Below are positions 1 through 9,498 of a stretch of DNA of 64,000 nt, one piece after another. The DNA comes from Lishizhenia tianjinensis (lineage in GTDB: Bacteria; Bacteroidota; Bacteroidia; Flavobacteriales_D; Crocinitomicaceae), in assembly GCA_945902115.1 (NCBI GenBank), contig CAMDLY010000001.1, positions 42,069-106,068 of the forward strand. The letters run 5' to 3'. Every line of letters begins with the position of its first letter. The first letter of the stretch is position 1. The position numbers and the translations under genes are program-made. A model generated the notes under the pieces. The model was not told the origin of the DNA. It ran no database searches and saw only the letters and a program-made list of their open reading frames with translations.

Positions 1-117
1 CATAAATTACAAAAAATACCAAAGAATTCCATTTTATTTTATGAAGTAAAAGTCGTTGATATTCACTGAAATCAATCTGCTTTTGCTATTTTTACACCAA
101 AATTAAGAACAATCTCT

Positions 118-996
118 ATGAGCGTACTGGTAAATAAAAACTCAAAAGTAATCGTGCAAGGTTTCACAGGAAGTGAAGGAACATTTCATGCAGGTCAAAT
201 GATAGAATTTGGAACAAATGTCGTGGGTGGTGTCACTCCCGGAAAAGGTGGAAGTACACATTTAGACCGTCCTGTATTCAATACTGTATCTGATGCTGTT
301 GCTTCTACAGGTGCCGATGTAACCATTATTTTTGTTCCACCAGCTTTCGCTGCCGACGCCATCATGGAAGCTGCTGAGGCAGGCATAAAAGTTATTGTTT
401 GTATTACAGAAGGAATTCCAGTAAACGACATGATTAAGGCAAAAGAATATATCAAAGGTTTCGCCTGTCGTTTGATCGGACCAAATTGCCCAGGAATTAT
501 TACAGCTGGGGAAGCGAAAGTGGGTATCATGCCGGGTTTTGTTTTTAAGAAAGGTAAAATTGGTATTGTATCCAAGTCAGGTACATTAACTTATGAAGCG
601 GCTGACCAAGTTGCAAAAGCAGGATTAGGAATTACCACGGCTATAGGCATTGGAGGTGATCCAATAATAGGAACGACAACTAAAGAGGCCGTAGAACTTT
701 TGATGAATGATCCAGAAACTGAAGGTATTGTAATGATCGGAGAAATTGGAGGAAGCCTTGAGGCCATCGCTGCTAGATGGATTAAAGAAAATGGAACAAA
801 ACCTGTTGTCGGCTTCATCGCTGGAGAAACAGCACCCAAAGGAAGAACGATGGGGCACGCTGGTGCAATTGTTGGAGGAGATGATGATACAGCAGAGGCC
901 AAAAAACGTATCATGAGAGAATGTGGAATTCATGTTGTAGATTCTCCTGCGCAAATTGGCGCTAAAATGGCTGAAGTTCTTGGCGTTACCGTATAA
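118..996 (+). CDS. sucD: Succinyl-CoA ligase (ADP-forming) alpha subunit
   Basis: 292 aa; [45 protein letters not shown] and GHAGAIVGG motifs typical of SucD. Confidence 0.97.
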   Translation: MSVLVNKNSKVIVQGFTGSEGTFHAGQMIEFGTNVVGGVTPGKGGSTHLDRPVFNTVSDAVASTGADVTIIFVPPAFAADAIMEAAEAGIKVIVCITEGIPVNDMIKAKEYIKGFACRLIGPNCPGIITAGEAKVGIMPGFVFKKGKIGIVSKSGTLTYEAADQVAKAGLGITTAIGIGGDPIIGTTTKEAVELLMNDPETEGIVMIGEIGGSLEAIAARWIKENGTKPVVGFIAGETAPKGRTMGHAGAIVGGDDDTAEAKKRIMRECGIHVVDSPAQIGAKMAEVLGVTV

Positions 997-1108
997 TCAA
1001 GCATTTCATTTAAGGCACTCAGTAATGTGGCTTTTTCATGACTAACCTACGCTTAACTAAACGTTAGGAAAAGTCTATTTATTTAGCTCACCTGAAGGGC
1101 AATATGAG

Positions 1109-2830
1109 TCAGTTCCAAAAATCCCAAGAAATTCCTAATTTAAATTGAGGTAAAGGATAGTAATATCCCTCGATTATTGGAATTCGCTTATTAACCCAAT
1201 AGTAGGAGATGTTGTCCATTCGAACGAAAAAGCGAAATTGATTTACATTGAAATTTGCAAAACATCCTAAAGAATAAAAACCCGGAAGCGATTCTTGTGT
1301 ATTGAGAGCAGCAATATCAAAAGCCCCCATGGAAGGACTATAAACAAGCCGCTTGTGAGCGGAAAGAATATATGCATCAAATCCAAGAATTGACTTTAAC
1401 CTTCCGTCTTTAAAAAGTCCAGTTTTGAGCGCGAATCGAATGGAAGCTTGGTGTTGTGGAATATATCTAAGCTCCTCATTTATGGAAGTAAACTGATAGG
1501 AAACTACACCAACCAGATGCTTGAAGTTTATACCTGTTCGTCCTGTAAGTTTGTATACATCAATTAACGGATTATCTACATTTGTCCAGTTCACAGAATT
1601 AAAATAATAAGCATTCTTCGATTGTATATAATCCCCTCCTAATTGGGCGAAAAAGAATGATTTTCGGAAAATAGCTTCAGCGCCAAATTTCATCGTCTGC
1701 TGCAATGTAATAGCTGATAAAAAATAGTCTAATGTATTTCCTCTGTAATCTCGTAAAAATGGAGTTGGAGGAGAGAGACTAAATTGATTGTTAAAATTAA
1801 GCGTGAGTAAATTATATCTCCCTGAAACGTTGTTTTGTAAATCTAAAGAGGAAAAGTTACCGTAAATCCCGTAGACCCCCTTGGATAGAAAACTCCACTT
1901 TTTACCCTTATATTCGAGGTAATGATCAAGAGATAACTCATTGGTATCAATAGATCTTCCGAGTGTTTTAGACTGCCAATTTTCCAGTGAAATGTGAGAT
2001 AAAAATTTAAAGTTTTTATTTTCATAGAAGAAACCTGCTTTTGCTTTCATTCGCGTGAGAGAAATACTGTCTGCCGTCTCACTAGAATCAACATTTACCA
2101 TTGGATAGATAAGAGCCAAATCACCTTCTTCATGGTAAAAACGTTTTATTGTACTATAGGCACCTGCAACTTGCAAACCCATCGTAGTAGTTTCTTTTTT
2201 AAGCAGGTTATATCGGAAATTATTCATTAGCACAGTTGTACTAGTTTTTGAAAAAGCATCTACCTTATTAACCGATACCAAAGTTTGCGGTAATATAAAT
2301 AACAAAGAATCATTAGTTAATCCACCACTCCAATTATTAACTATTGTTGATTTTTCAATGGAAGAGATATTTTCCACCTTTCCTCTGGATATCCTCATCA
2401 GTGCGCGATAATTAAAATCATTAAAAAGTGAATTTCGCTGAAATCCTGTCGACTTATTTTGTACAATATCCGCATTAATTAGTACGGCTGAAGAAATTAG
2501 TTGTTGATAATTAGCAGTAAGAAGTTGAGTACCCTGTTGACCAAATGAATACCCGAAACCAATGTGGGGCAAGGCAGAAAAAATAATACGCTGAGAGGTT
2601 GGAGACTGATCATAAATCAGCTGATTTCCTGGCATAATAACCGTTTCAGATGGAAAACTATTTAATCCAAAAGGAACATATGGGAGGGAAAAAAAATTAG
2701 CATGACAATCGAGAGAATCTAGTACACCTCTAGTTTTAAAAGATGCTTTTAAGGTATCCACTTTCAATATCTGAGCGGACAATTGAAAAGAGGTTGAAAG
2801 GAAAAAAATAAGAATATATGCTCTCCACAT
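1109..2830 (-). CDS. Putative outer-membrane beta-barrel (porin-like) protein
   Basis: The track ORF starts at 2878, but its first 16 codons lie in the rpsT terminator; an ATG at 2830 gives the signal peptide MWRAYILIFFLSTSFQLSAQ. Many alternating aromatic/polar strands; ends in an aromatic-rich strand (GISWDFWN). Confidence 0.65.
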   Translation of the reverse strand: MWRAYILIFFLSTSFQLSAQILKVDTLKASFKTRGVLDSLDCHANFFSLPYVPFGLNSFPSETVIMPGNQLIYDQSPTSQRIIFSALPHIGFGYSFGQQGTQLLTANYQQLISSAVLINADIVQNKSTGFQRNSLFNDFNYRALMRISRGKVENISSIEKSTIVNNWSGGLTNDSLLFILPQTLVSVNKVDAFSKTSTTVLMNNFRYNLLKKETTTMGLQVAGAYSTIKRFYHEEGDLALIYPMVNVDSSETADSISLTRMKAKAGFFYENKNFKFLSHISLENWQSKTLGRSIDTNELSLDHYLEYKGKKWSFLSKGVYGIYGNFSSLDLQNNVSGRYNLLTLNFNNQFSLSPPTPFLRDYRGNTLDYFLSAITLQQTMKFGAEAIFRKSFFFAQLGGDYIQSKNAYYFNSVNWTNVDNPLIDVYKLTGRTGINFKHLVGVVSYQFTSINEELRYIPQHQASIRFALKTGLFKDGRLKSILGFDAYILSAHKRLVYSPSMGAFDIAALNTQESLPGFYSLGCFANFNVNQFRFFVRMDNISYYWVNKRIPIIEGYYYPLPQFKLGISWDFWN

Positions 2831-2844
2831 ATGCACAAACCTAC

Positions 2845-2870
2845 AAAAAAAGGGGCATATTGCCCCCTTT
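2845..2870 (-). terminator. Rho-independent terminator downstream of rpsT
   Basis: GC-rich stem (aggggca/tgccccct on + strand) followed by a 7-nt U-tract on the minus strand. Confidence 0.75.
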
Positions 2871-2893
2871 AGATTCACTTGAAGTATAATATA

Positions 2894-3145
2894 CTAAAGC
2901 GTATTTAAGTGCACTTGCAAACCTGATTTCAAGTTTGCCGCTTTGTTGGCATGTATAATGTTTCTTTTCGCTAATTTGTCAATCATTGCCGTAACTCGTG
3001 GGAACAAAGAACTAGCTTCTACCTTATCTGATAAACTGCGTAGGTTACGAATAGCATTACGCGTGGTTTTGTGCTGATATTTATTCAACACTCTTTTTGC
3101 ATCATTAGAACGAATTCTCTTAATTGCTGACTTGTGATTTGCCAT
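2894..3145 (-). CDS. rpsT: 30S ribosomal protein S20
   Basis: MANHKSAIKRIRSNDAKRVLNKYQHKTTRNAIRNL; small basic protein with the S20 N-terminus. Confidence 0.97.
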   Translation of the reverse strand: MANHKSAIKRIRSNDAKRVLNKYQHKTTRNAIRNLRSLSDKVEASSLFPRVTAMIDKLAKRNIIHANKAANLKSGLQVHLNTL

Positions 3146-3176
3146 ATTTTAGTTAATTATTATTTTAAAATCTTTG

Positions 3177-3248
3177 CAGCCCATAGGAGAATCGAACTCC
3201 TGTTTCCAGGATGAAAACCTGGCGTCCTAACCACTAGACGAATGGGCC
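3177..3248 (-). tRNA. tRNA-Glu (TTC)
   Basis: Minus strand GGCCCATTCGTCTAGTGGTTAGGACGCCAGGTTTTCATCCTGGAAACAGGAGTTCGATTCTCCTATGGGCT; anticodon TTC; cloverleaf arms pair. Confidence 0.95.
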
Positions 3249-3269
3249 AAGGTATCGTTTATACTTTGG

Positions 3270-3341
3270 CAGCCCATAGGAGAATCGAACTCCTGTTTCC
3301 AGGATGAAAACCTGGCGTCCTAACCACTAGACGAATGGGCC
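3270..3341 (-). tRNA. tRNA-Glu (TTC), second tandem copy
   Basis: Sequence identical to the tRNA at 3177-3248, offset by 93 bp. Confidence 0.95.
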
Positions 3342-3419
3342 AAAGCCCCAAAATTTTTCAATTTGGGAGTGCAAATATACGAGTAAATTCCTTAATCACA
3401 AGGAGGAATAAGCAATTTT

Positions 3420-4109
3420 TTAATTATCCTCGGCTTTCATTTTAAAACCTAATCTTTTCGCGGTTTGTAACTTTAAATTATCACCGATATATTGAATTTG
3501 AGATACAGAAAGTTGGTCGTAATACTCGAATGGAGGAATGTATAAATCAAATTCTAAGGCGTGCGCAAAAGATAGCTGTATGATTATCTCTATAATTTCA
3601 TCAGTTAATTGTAAGTTCTGAGGATCTTTGAACATGGACCCCAAAATACCCTTGCCTTCCACCCAAAAATGACGATCATGGTTGATGAAAATTCTAGAGA
3701 TTAAATATCCTACATCTTCTTGGCGATTTTGTAAGAATGATTCAGCAAGGAAATTATAAACGTTAATAATACCGAAATAACCGTTGTTTTCGTTCGCTCT
3801 GAAATAAGACGTACCCCATAGTGGATTATTATCGGGTAGTCTAAATACATTGTTGTGTAGGTTGAATACTAAAACATCACTACCCACAAATGCATGCATC
3901 TCAAACTTTCCTTTGTCCTCCGTGTAAAGTCTTATCCTTGGATCTTCAATGACAGATCTAAGTGCATCTATTTCGTGTTGAAGCATTTTCTTAAATGCGT
4001 CAAAGACTTTTTCACAATCATCGGCAATATCTTGTTTTAATGAGGATTTATCCATTAAAAGCTGTTTCAATGCCTCTCTATTTTTCGCAATCGCTTTTTC
4101 TTGTTTCAT
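3420..4109 (-). CDS. Hypothetical cytoplasmic protein, 229 aa
   Basis: Intact ORF without signal peptide; TATATTTG box (+ strand caaatata, 4126-4133) just upstream on the minus strand. Confidence 0.7.
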   Translation of the reverse strand: MKQEKAIAKNREALKQLLMDKSSLKQDIADDCEKVFDAFKKMLQHEIDALRSVIEDPRIRLYTEDKGKFEMHAFVGSDVLVFNLHNNVFRLPDNNPLWGTSYFRANENNGYFGIINVYNFLAESFLQNRQEDVGYLISRIFINHDRHFWVEGKGILGSMFKDPQNLQLTDEIIEIIIQLSFAHALEFDLYIPPFEYYDQLSVSQIQYIGDNLKLQTAKRLGFKMKAEDN

Positions 4110-4236
4110 AACGTGAATTATACTTCAAATATATAGTATGAGCCACTAAAAACGACATGTATTACCAAAAAATTAATTTAATGTTGTTTCAATTCTAACT
4201 ATCTTTGAAACGCTTAACTCTTTTAATCTTTCAAAT

Positions 4237-5124
4237 TTGCATTATAAAAAGAAAGTTTGGTTTATCATAAATCCTATTTCTGGCATAGAGAAAAAGGATT
4301 TTATACCTGAAATAATTAAGACCGAACTTGATGCTACTTTGTTTGACTATGAAATAAAATACACCGCATCTAAAGGCCATGGTTTTCTTATTGGAAAAGA
4401 AGCCATTGAAAGAAAAATAGATATCGTTTGTGCCGTTGGTGGCGACGGAACTGTTCACGACGTGGCAACGTCATTAATTGGTTCAGAGGTAATTCTCGCT
4501 ATCCTCCCTGCAGGGTCTGGAAATGGACTAGCAAGACATATGCATATACCGCTTGACTTAAGAAAAGCTATAAGATGTATAAATTCCAACTATGTGATTC
4601 AAATGGACACGGGAAGAATAAATAATCTTGCCTTTCTTGGTATTGGCGGATTTGGATTTGATGCACTCATTGCTAAAAGATTTGATGAGGATACTAAACG
4701 AGGATTTTGGATGTATGTAAAACATGTACTGAAAGAATTTTTCAGGTTCCATCCGATTAATTTTACCATTGATACAAATGGAGAGGTTCGAAATATAACA
4801 GCTCTCTTATGTACTATTGCCAATACATCCGAATACGGCAACGGATTTATTATTTCTCCAAAATCAGATCCAACAGACGGTAAACTTGAAATGGTCCTGT
4901 TAAAACCTTTCTCTTTTTGGAGAATACCATTTGTGGCTAATAATTACTTCAAAGGAAAAATGCAGCCACCAGCTTTAAGCGAGGTGATATCATTCAAAAG
5001 TGCGACAATTGAAATGAATACCTCTCTTGGTCATTATGATGGCGAGCCTACAGTGGTTCCAAATAGAGTGTCCATTGAAGTTGTACCGAAAAGTTTGTAT
5101 ATATTAATTCCCAAAAAAATATGA
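4237..5124 (+). CDS. Diacylglycerol/lipid kinase family protein (YegS/DgkB-like)
   Basis: VWFIINPISG...AVGGDGTVHDVATSL...ILPAGSGNGLARHMHIP, signature of the DAGK catalytic domain; TTG start in this ORF call. Confidence 0.92.
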   Translation: MHYKKKVWFIINPISGIEKKDFIPEIIKTELDATLFDYEIKYTASKGHGFLIGKEAIERKIDIVCAVGGDGTVHDVATSLIGSEVILAILPAGSGNGLARHMHIPLDLRKAIRCINSNYVIQMDTGRINNLAFLGIGGFGFDALIAKRFDEDTKRGFWMYVKHVLKEFFRFHPINFTIDTNGEVRNITALLCTIANTSEYGNGFIISPKSDPTDGKLEMVLLKPFSFWRIPFVANNYFKGKMQPPALSEVISFKSATIEMNTSLGHYDGEPTVVPNRVSIEVVPKSLYILIPKKI

Positions 5125-5573
5125 GTTTTATAGAGTCTAATTTAGAGACCGTTCTAAGCTGCCTGGATAGATTGGAAGAAAACACCTTACCTGCATGGGG
5201 GACAATGACTGCTCAACGTATGGTGGAGCACTTGACAGAAAGTTTAGCTATGTCAATGGGTGAAGGTGATCATTCGTTGATTACGCCAGAAGAAAAAATT
5301 TCAGCAATGCAAGCTTTCTTGTTCAGCGAAAAACCGATGGCGAAAAATATGAGCGTATCTTTTGCACCTCAAAATTTTTCCCTTAGGAATGAATCTTTGG
5401 AACTAGCAATTGATGAGATTTGCGAAAAATGGGTAGATTTTGAATTATTTTACGAGGACAACCCAGTGAAAAAGGCTCTTCACCCTTATTATGGGTATCT
5501 TGATTACAATGGCTGGAAAGCACTTCACGCGAAGCACTTCACTCACCACTTTTTACAATTCAACTTGGTTTAA
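5121..5573 (+). CDS. DUF1569/DinB-like small protein
   Basis: 150 aa, GTMTAQRMVEHL...HPYYGYLDYNGWKALHAKHFTHHFLQF; ATGA overlap with the upstream lipid kinase. Confidence 0.6.
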   Translation: MSFIESNLETVLSCLDRLEENTLPAWGTMTAQRMVEHLTESLAMSMGEGDHSLITPEEKISAMQAFLFSEKPMAKNMSVSFAPQNFSLRNESLELAIDEICEKWVDFELFYEDNPVKKALHPYYGYLDYNGWKALHAKHFTHHFLQFNLV

Positions 5574-5726
5574 ATGCACTATTGGATTCCTGTTTTGAGT
5601 ATTGTAATAGGCGTTCTAAATTACCTGTATTGGAGAAAAAACGGTTACAAGAATTTTGGAGTTCTTGTGTTTAGTATAATCATATCGTTCGTCCTTCTTG
5701 CCATGTTATCGAAATACCTTAGCTAA
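5574..5726 (+). CDS. Small putative membrane protein (50 aa), not in the ORF track
   Basis: ATG directly after the stop at 5571-5573; MHYWIPVLSIVIGVLNYLYWRKNGYKNFGVLVFSIIISFVLLAMLSKYLS, two hydrophobic segments. Confidence 0.5.
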   Translation: MHYWIPVLSIVIGVLNYLYWRKNGYKNFGVLVFSIIISFVLLAMLSKYLS

Positions 5727-5858
5727 CAGATAATACTAGTCCAAGGGCTAAAAATAAGACCAAAAGCTAAACTCTTCAAATTTATAAATTGGTTTCGGCA
5801 ATAAAATGTCTCAACTTACTTAAGGTGAGTGTGATAGCCCATTGATGCTTTATGCGAT

Positions 5859-6287
5859 TTAACTAACTAAATAACCAGCTTTGCGCGCATCATACGCCTT
5901 GAAAGTTCCAGTAGCATGCGCCACAAGTTCTCCTTCCTTGTTGGTGATTTCTGCTTCCATAAATAAAATAGTAGCCCCAGATTTTTTTACCCGAGACAGA
6001 GCGACTAGTTTATCGCCATTATAAACGGGCTGTAAAAACGAAACTTTAAACTCCAAGGTTGTAACTACTTGGGCTCTTTCTGCCACGAGAGTCAGGGCGC
6101 CGACCCCCATACATGCATCAGCTAATGCTGAGATGCACCCGCCATGTACATTTAAAGGTGTGGCGAGATGGTTATCTTTAATTTTTAGCGAGTACTCGAC
6201 TTGACCAGGAGAAATAATATGAAAATCCATTCCTAAAAAATATCCAAATTGATTTTTATCAATGTATTGACTTACTATATCTTTCAT
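5859..6287 (-). CDS. PaaI-family hotdog-fold thioesterase
   Basis: LATPLNVHGGCISALADACMGVGAL...TTLEFKVSFLQPV motif of the PaaI/4HBT family. Confidence 0.88.
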   Translation of the reverse strand: MKDIVSQYIDKNQFGYFLGMDFHIISPGQVEYSLKIKDNHLATPLNVHGGCISALADACMGVGALTLVAERAQVVTTLEFKVSFLQPVYNGDKLVALSRVKKSGATILFMEAEITNKEGELVAHATGTFKAYDARKAGYLVS

Positions 6288-7084
6288 ACTAAATACAAAT
6301 AATTGCCTGAAGTCAAGACGGCATATAACCTCTCATGCATTGCATAGAATACCGATTGAACTTCTTTGGGATTGACCCAAACTTGCACTGTTATCCTCGG
6401 CCCATTCTCCGTAATTTCCTCAATACCAATGAAAATATCGGGTTTTACTAAAATTCTGCTATCAGTAGATAAGACCTCTTTAATCAAAGTTTTTACTTCA
6501 TCTAAGGATGCCCCCGCTGTCAAATGAAAAATCCAATCGACTCTTCTATTGTCTTGCTTTGTAAAATTTACAATATTACCATTCGCCAATGGGCCGTTGG
6601 GGATAATAATAGTTTTATTTTCAGCAGTTTTAAGATAGGTGTTAAAAATTTGAATTTCTGTAACTGCTCCTTGTTCATTTTGTGCTTTTATTACATCTCC
6701 AACTTTGAATGGCTTCAACACCAATATCATTATTCCTCCCGCAAAATTCGAGAGCGTACCGGAAAAAGCCATTCCAATTGCAAGACCGGCTGCACCTAGC
6801 AAGGTAATAAATGAAGTCATCTGCAAGCCAAGCTGAGCCAAGGCTGTAATTACAACAAGAACTTTAATTGATATCTTAGCGAAACTTGCGGTAAAAGAAA
6901 TAATACCAGGATCGGTTTTGCTTTTGTGTAATATGCCTTTAATCATTGTAGAAATTACACCTGATAACCATAGCCCCACAACTAAAATGGTAATGGCAAA
7001 AAGTAAATTTTTTCCAATATTGAACAACAAACGATTCCATTGATCGTATGTCAAACCGAATAAGGCAAGTTCAAAGTTGTACAT
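6284..7084 (-). CDS. Small-conductance mechanosensitive ion channel (MscS family)
   Basis: LLGAAGLAIGMAFSGTLSNFAGGIMILVLKPFKVGDVI, MscS pore-helix/beta-domain signature. Confidence 0.93.
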   Translation of the reverse strand: MYNFELALFGLTYDQWNRLLFNIGKNLLFAITILVVGLWLSGVISTMIKGILHKSKTDPGIISFTASFAKISIKVLVVITALAQLGLQMTSFITLLGAAGLAIGMAFSGTLSNFAGGIMILVLKPFKVGDVIKAQNEQGAVTEIQIFNTYLKTAENKTIIIPNGPLANGNIVNFTKQDNRRVDWIFHLTAGASLDEVKTLIKEVLSTDSRILVKPDIFIGIEEITENGPRITVQVWVNPKEVQSVFYAMHERLYAVLTSGNYLYLV

Positions 7085-7099
7085 ATTAAATGTTTAGAG

Positions 7100-7107
7100 C
7101 AAAAATA
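7100..7107 (-). promoter_or_regulatory. -7 box TATTTTTG for the mscS-like gene
   Basis: + strand caaaaata; matches the Bacteroidota TAnnTTTG consensus. Confidence 0.4.
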
Positions 7108-7109
7108 AG

Positions 7110-7117
7110 TAGTTTTG
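7110..7117 (+). promoter_or_regulatory. -7 box TAGTTTTG for the YdcF-family gene
   Basis: TAnnTTTG match; G lies 3 nt before the ATG at 7121. Confidence 0.45.
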
Positions 7118-7120
7118 AAT

Positions 7121-7882
7121 ATGTTTTTTGTTTTCTCTAAGATTTTACTTTTTCTTCTAAATCCTTTCCTCTGGTTGACTACTGCCACTATCCTTGCATT
7201 TACCTTGCATTCACCATTCTGGAGGTCGCGAATGAAGTGGGTAGCAGTTTCCATATTTTTAATTTTTTCAAATCCATTCATACTCGGCAGTCTGATAAGA
7301 AACTGGGAAGATAAGGCCACCAAAATAGATGAAATAGGAAATTATGATATTGGTGTAGTTCTAAGCGGTATGATGGAATACAATAGGGATGTTGATCGTT
7401 TAACAGTTCGACGGGGTAGCGATAGAATTTGGCAAGCAATTACCTTGTATAAGAAAGGGAAAATCAAGAAAATACTTATCTCCGGGGATAGTGGATACCT
7501 TGTAAAGGACGGATTACATGAGGCAGATCAGTTGAAGACTCTTCTTTTGATTTGGGGAATACCGATTGACGACATAATCATAGAAAATAGTAGTAGAAAT
7601 ACTCATGAGAACGCACTTTTCACTAAAAAACTCATTCAAAAAGATTTTAAAAATAGTTCTTTACTATTGATTACTAGTTCATTACATATGAAAAGAGCCA
7701 GTGATTGCTTTAGGCGTGAAGGCTTGGTGTTTGACTCCTTTTCTACGGATCATTACTCAGAGATAAATAAAATATTCACCCTTGATATGTTGATTCCGAG
7801 CATCGATGCCTTTCAACTTTGGGGTACATTTAATAAAGAGTGGGTAGGGTATTTTGCTTATTGGTTATTGGATTATTTATAA
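7121..7882 (+). CDS. YdcF/SanA/ElyC-family (DUF218) membrane protein
   Basis: VVLSGMMEYN...ILISGDSGYL...EADQLKTLLLIWGIPIDDIIIENSSRNTHENALFTK; track start 7115 is a TTG inside the -7 box, so ATG 7121 is preferred. Confidence 0.88.
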   Translation: MFFVFSKILLFLLNPFLWLTTATILAFTLHSPFWRSRMKWVAVSIFLIFSNPFILGSLIRNWEDKATKIDEIGNYDIGVVLSGMMEYNRDVDRLTVRRGSDRIWQAITLYKKGKIKKILISGDSGYLVKDGLHEADQLKTLLLIWGIPIDDIIIENSSRNTHENALFTKKLIQKDFKNSSLLLITSSLHMKRASDCFRREGLVFDSFSTDHYSEINKIFTLDMLIPSIDAFQLWGTFNKEWVGYFAYWLLDYL

Positions 7883-8460
7883 TGGACATAATTATCAAGG
7901 ATCCCTCTGGGGAACTAAAAGTAATAAGGGGTTTCTTTACCGAAGAGGAAAGCCAATGCTACTTTGAGCACCTTAACGAGCAACTTGCGTTTGAACAACA
8001 AGACATTGTCATGTTCGGAAAAAAAATAGCTATCCCAAGGTTAGAAAGTTTTCATTCCTTAAATGGAGAGACCTATGGCTACTCCGGTAAAAGACTCGAG
8101 AGCAAACCATTTGATCAGGTATTGTCCGCTATTAAAATCCGAATTGAAGAGTCTTTTAGATTATCATTTAATTCCGTTCTTGTTAACTTATATAGAAACG
8201 AAAACGACTCGAATGGATGGCATGCAGATGATGAAAAAGAGCTAGGTTTAAACCCGGTAATTGCTTCATTGAGTTTAGGATTTACGCGGCGATTTCAACT
8301 CAAACATAAAGAGTCATCGACCACTCATTCGCTTTTATTGGGCTCAGGTGATTTGGTAATAATGGGTGGAGCATTGCAACACTTTTGGAAGCATCAAGTT
8401 CCCAAAGAAAAGTTTATTTGCGGACCCAGAATCAACCTAACGTTCCGATTTATCTATTAA
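7882..8460 (+). CDS. AlkB-like alpha-ketoglutarate-dependent dioxygenase
   Basis: NGWHADDEKELG...SLSLGFTRRFQLKHK...LLLGSGDLVIMGGALQHFWKHQVPK: HxD...H and RxNLTFR motifs; ATG overlaps the preceding stop (TAATG). Confidence 0.93.
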   Translation: MDIIIKDPSGELKVIRGFFTEEESQCYFEHLNEQLAFEQQDIVMFGKKIAIPRLESFHSLNGETYGYSGKRLESKPFDQVLSAIKIRIEESFRLSFNSVLVNLYRNENDSNGWHADDEKELGLNPVIASLSLGFTRRFQLKHKESSTTHSLLLGSGDLVIMGGALQHFWKHQVPKEKFICGPRINLTFRFIY

Positions 8461-8465
8461 CTTTG
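8458..8465 (+). promoter_or_regulatory. -7 box TAACTTTG upstream of ribD
   Basis: TAnnTTTG match overlapping the alkB-like stop; G lies 4 nt before the ATG at 8470. Confidence 0.4.
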
Positions 8466-8469
8466 ACTC

Positions 8470-9498
8470 ATGGATAACCTCTTCATGAAACGAGCGCTTT
8501 CACTGGCTAAATTGGGCCTTGGTAAAGTCGCCCCGAATCCAATGGTCGGTTGCGTAATTGTTTGTAATGACAAAATTATTGGAGAGGGTTACCACAAAGT
8601 ATTTGGCGGACCTCATGCAGAAGTTAATGCCATTCAACAAGTAAAAGACCAATCCCTGCTGACAGAATCTACCGCTTTCGTTACACTTGAACCATGTGCT
8701 CATTTTGGCAAAACACCTCCTTGTGCAGATTTACTTATCAAAAGTGGTGTAAAAAAAGTCGTTATTGGCACTCGAGACAGTAATCCCTTAGTAGCGGGAA
8801 AAGGCATAGAAAAATTACAAAAAGCAGGAATTGAAGTTGTCGAAAATATAATGGAAAAAGAATGTAGACAACTGAATCGCAGATTTTTTACATTTCATGA
8901 AAAATCAAGGCCCTACGTTATTTTAAAATGGGCACAAACCCTAGATGGGTACTTAGATAAGCAACGCTCCCCGGATGAAATCGGAATAAATTGGATAAGT
9001 GGACCAGAAACTAAGTCATTAGTGCATAAATGGAGAAGTGAGGAACAAGCTATTCTGGTTGGTAGAAATACGATAATGAATGATAATCCTTCGTTAACAG
9101 TTCGAGACTATTCTGGGAAAAATCCAATACGAGTAGTCATAGATAGTCAACTCACCATTGGTAATTTAAAAAATGTATTTTCAGACGATGCCGAAACCCT
9201 AGTCTTCAATCGCATTAAAAACGAAAAACAAGCGACGATTGAGTGGATAAAAATCCAAGAGACGAGTACAGATAATATTTTAAAAGAGTTATTTAAACGA
9301 GGAATACAATCCATTCTTGTGGAGGGAGGTAGTAGAACTTTACAATATTTCATTATTGATAATGTTTGGGATGAAGCCAGAATAATTGTAGGAGATTTGC
9401 AATTTGGAGCGGGCATAAAAGCGCCGATCATAAATAAATTACCCAACGATACCTATCTGTTTGGAGACGACAGGATATATACATTTCTTAGAAAATGA
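8470..9498 (+). CDS. ribD: Bifunctional diaminohydroxyphosphoribosylaminopyrimidine deaminase / 5-amino-6-(5-phosphoribosylamino)uracil reductase
   Basis: VAPNPMVGCVIV...GPHAEVNAIQ...LEPCAHFGKTPPCADLLI deaminase site; C-terminal RibD reductase domain. Confidence 0.96.
   Translation: MDNLFMKRALSLAKLGLGKVAPNPMVGCVIVCNDKIIGEGYHKVFGGPHAEVNAIQQVKDQSLLTESTAFVTLEPCAHFGKTPPCADLLIKSGVKKVVIGTRDSNPLVAGKGIEKLQKAGIEVVENIMEKECRQLNRRFFTFHEKSRPYVILKWAQTLDGYLDKQRSPDEIGINWISGPETKSLVHKWRSEEQAILVGRNTIMNDNPSLTVRDYSGKNPIRVVIDSQLTIGNLKNVFSDDAETLVFNRIKNEKQATIEWIKIQETSTDNILKELFKRGIQSILVEGGSRTLQYFIIDNVWDEARIIVGDLQFGAGIKAPIINKLPNDTYLFGDDRIYTFLRK

Noticed and set aside
195-954. Antisense ORFs inside sucD (195-575, 591-914, 625-954)
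   Set aside because: They mirror a strongly conserved sucD frame; composition (runs of P, S, T, I) is typical of shadow ORFs, with no start context or homology signal.
2831-2878. N-terminal 16 codons of the porin-like ORF in the track
   Set aside because: Encoded by the rpsT terminator hairpin; the start at 2830 gives a clean signal peptide.
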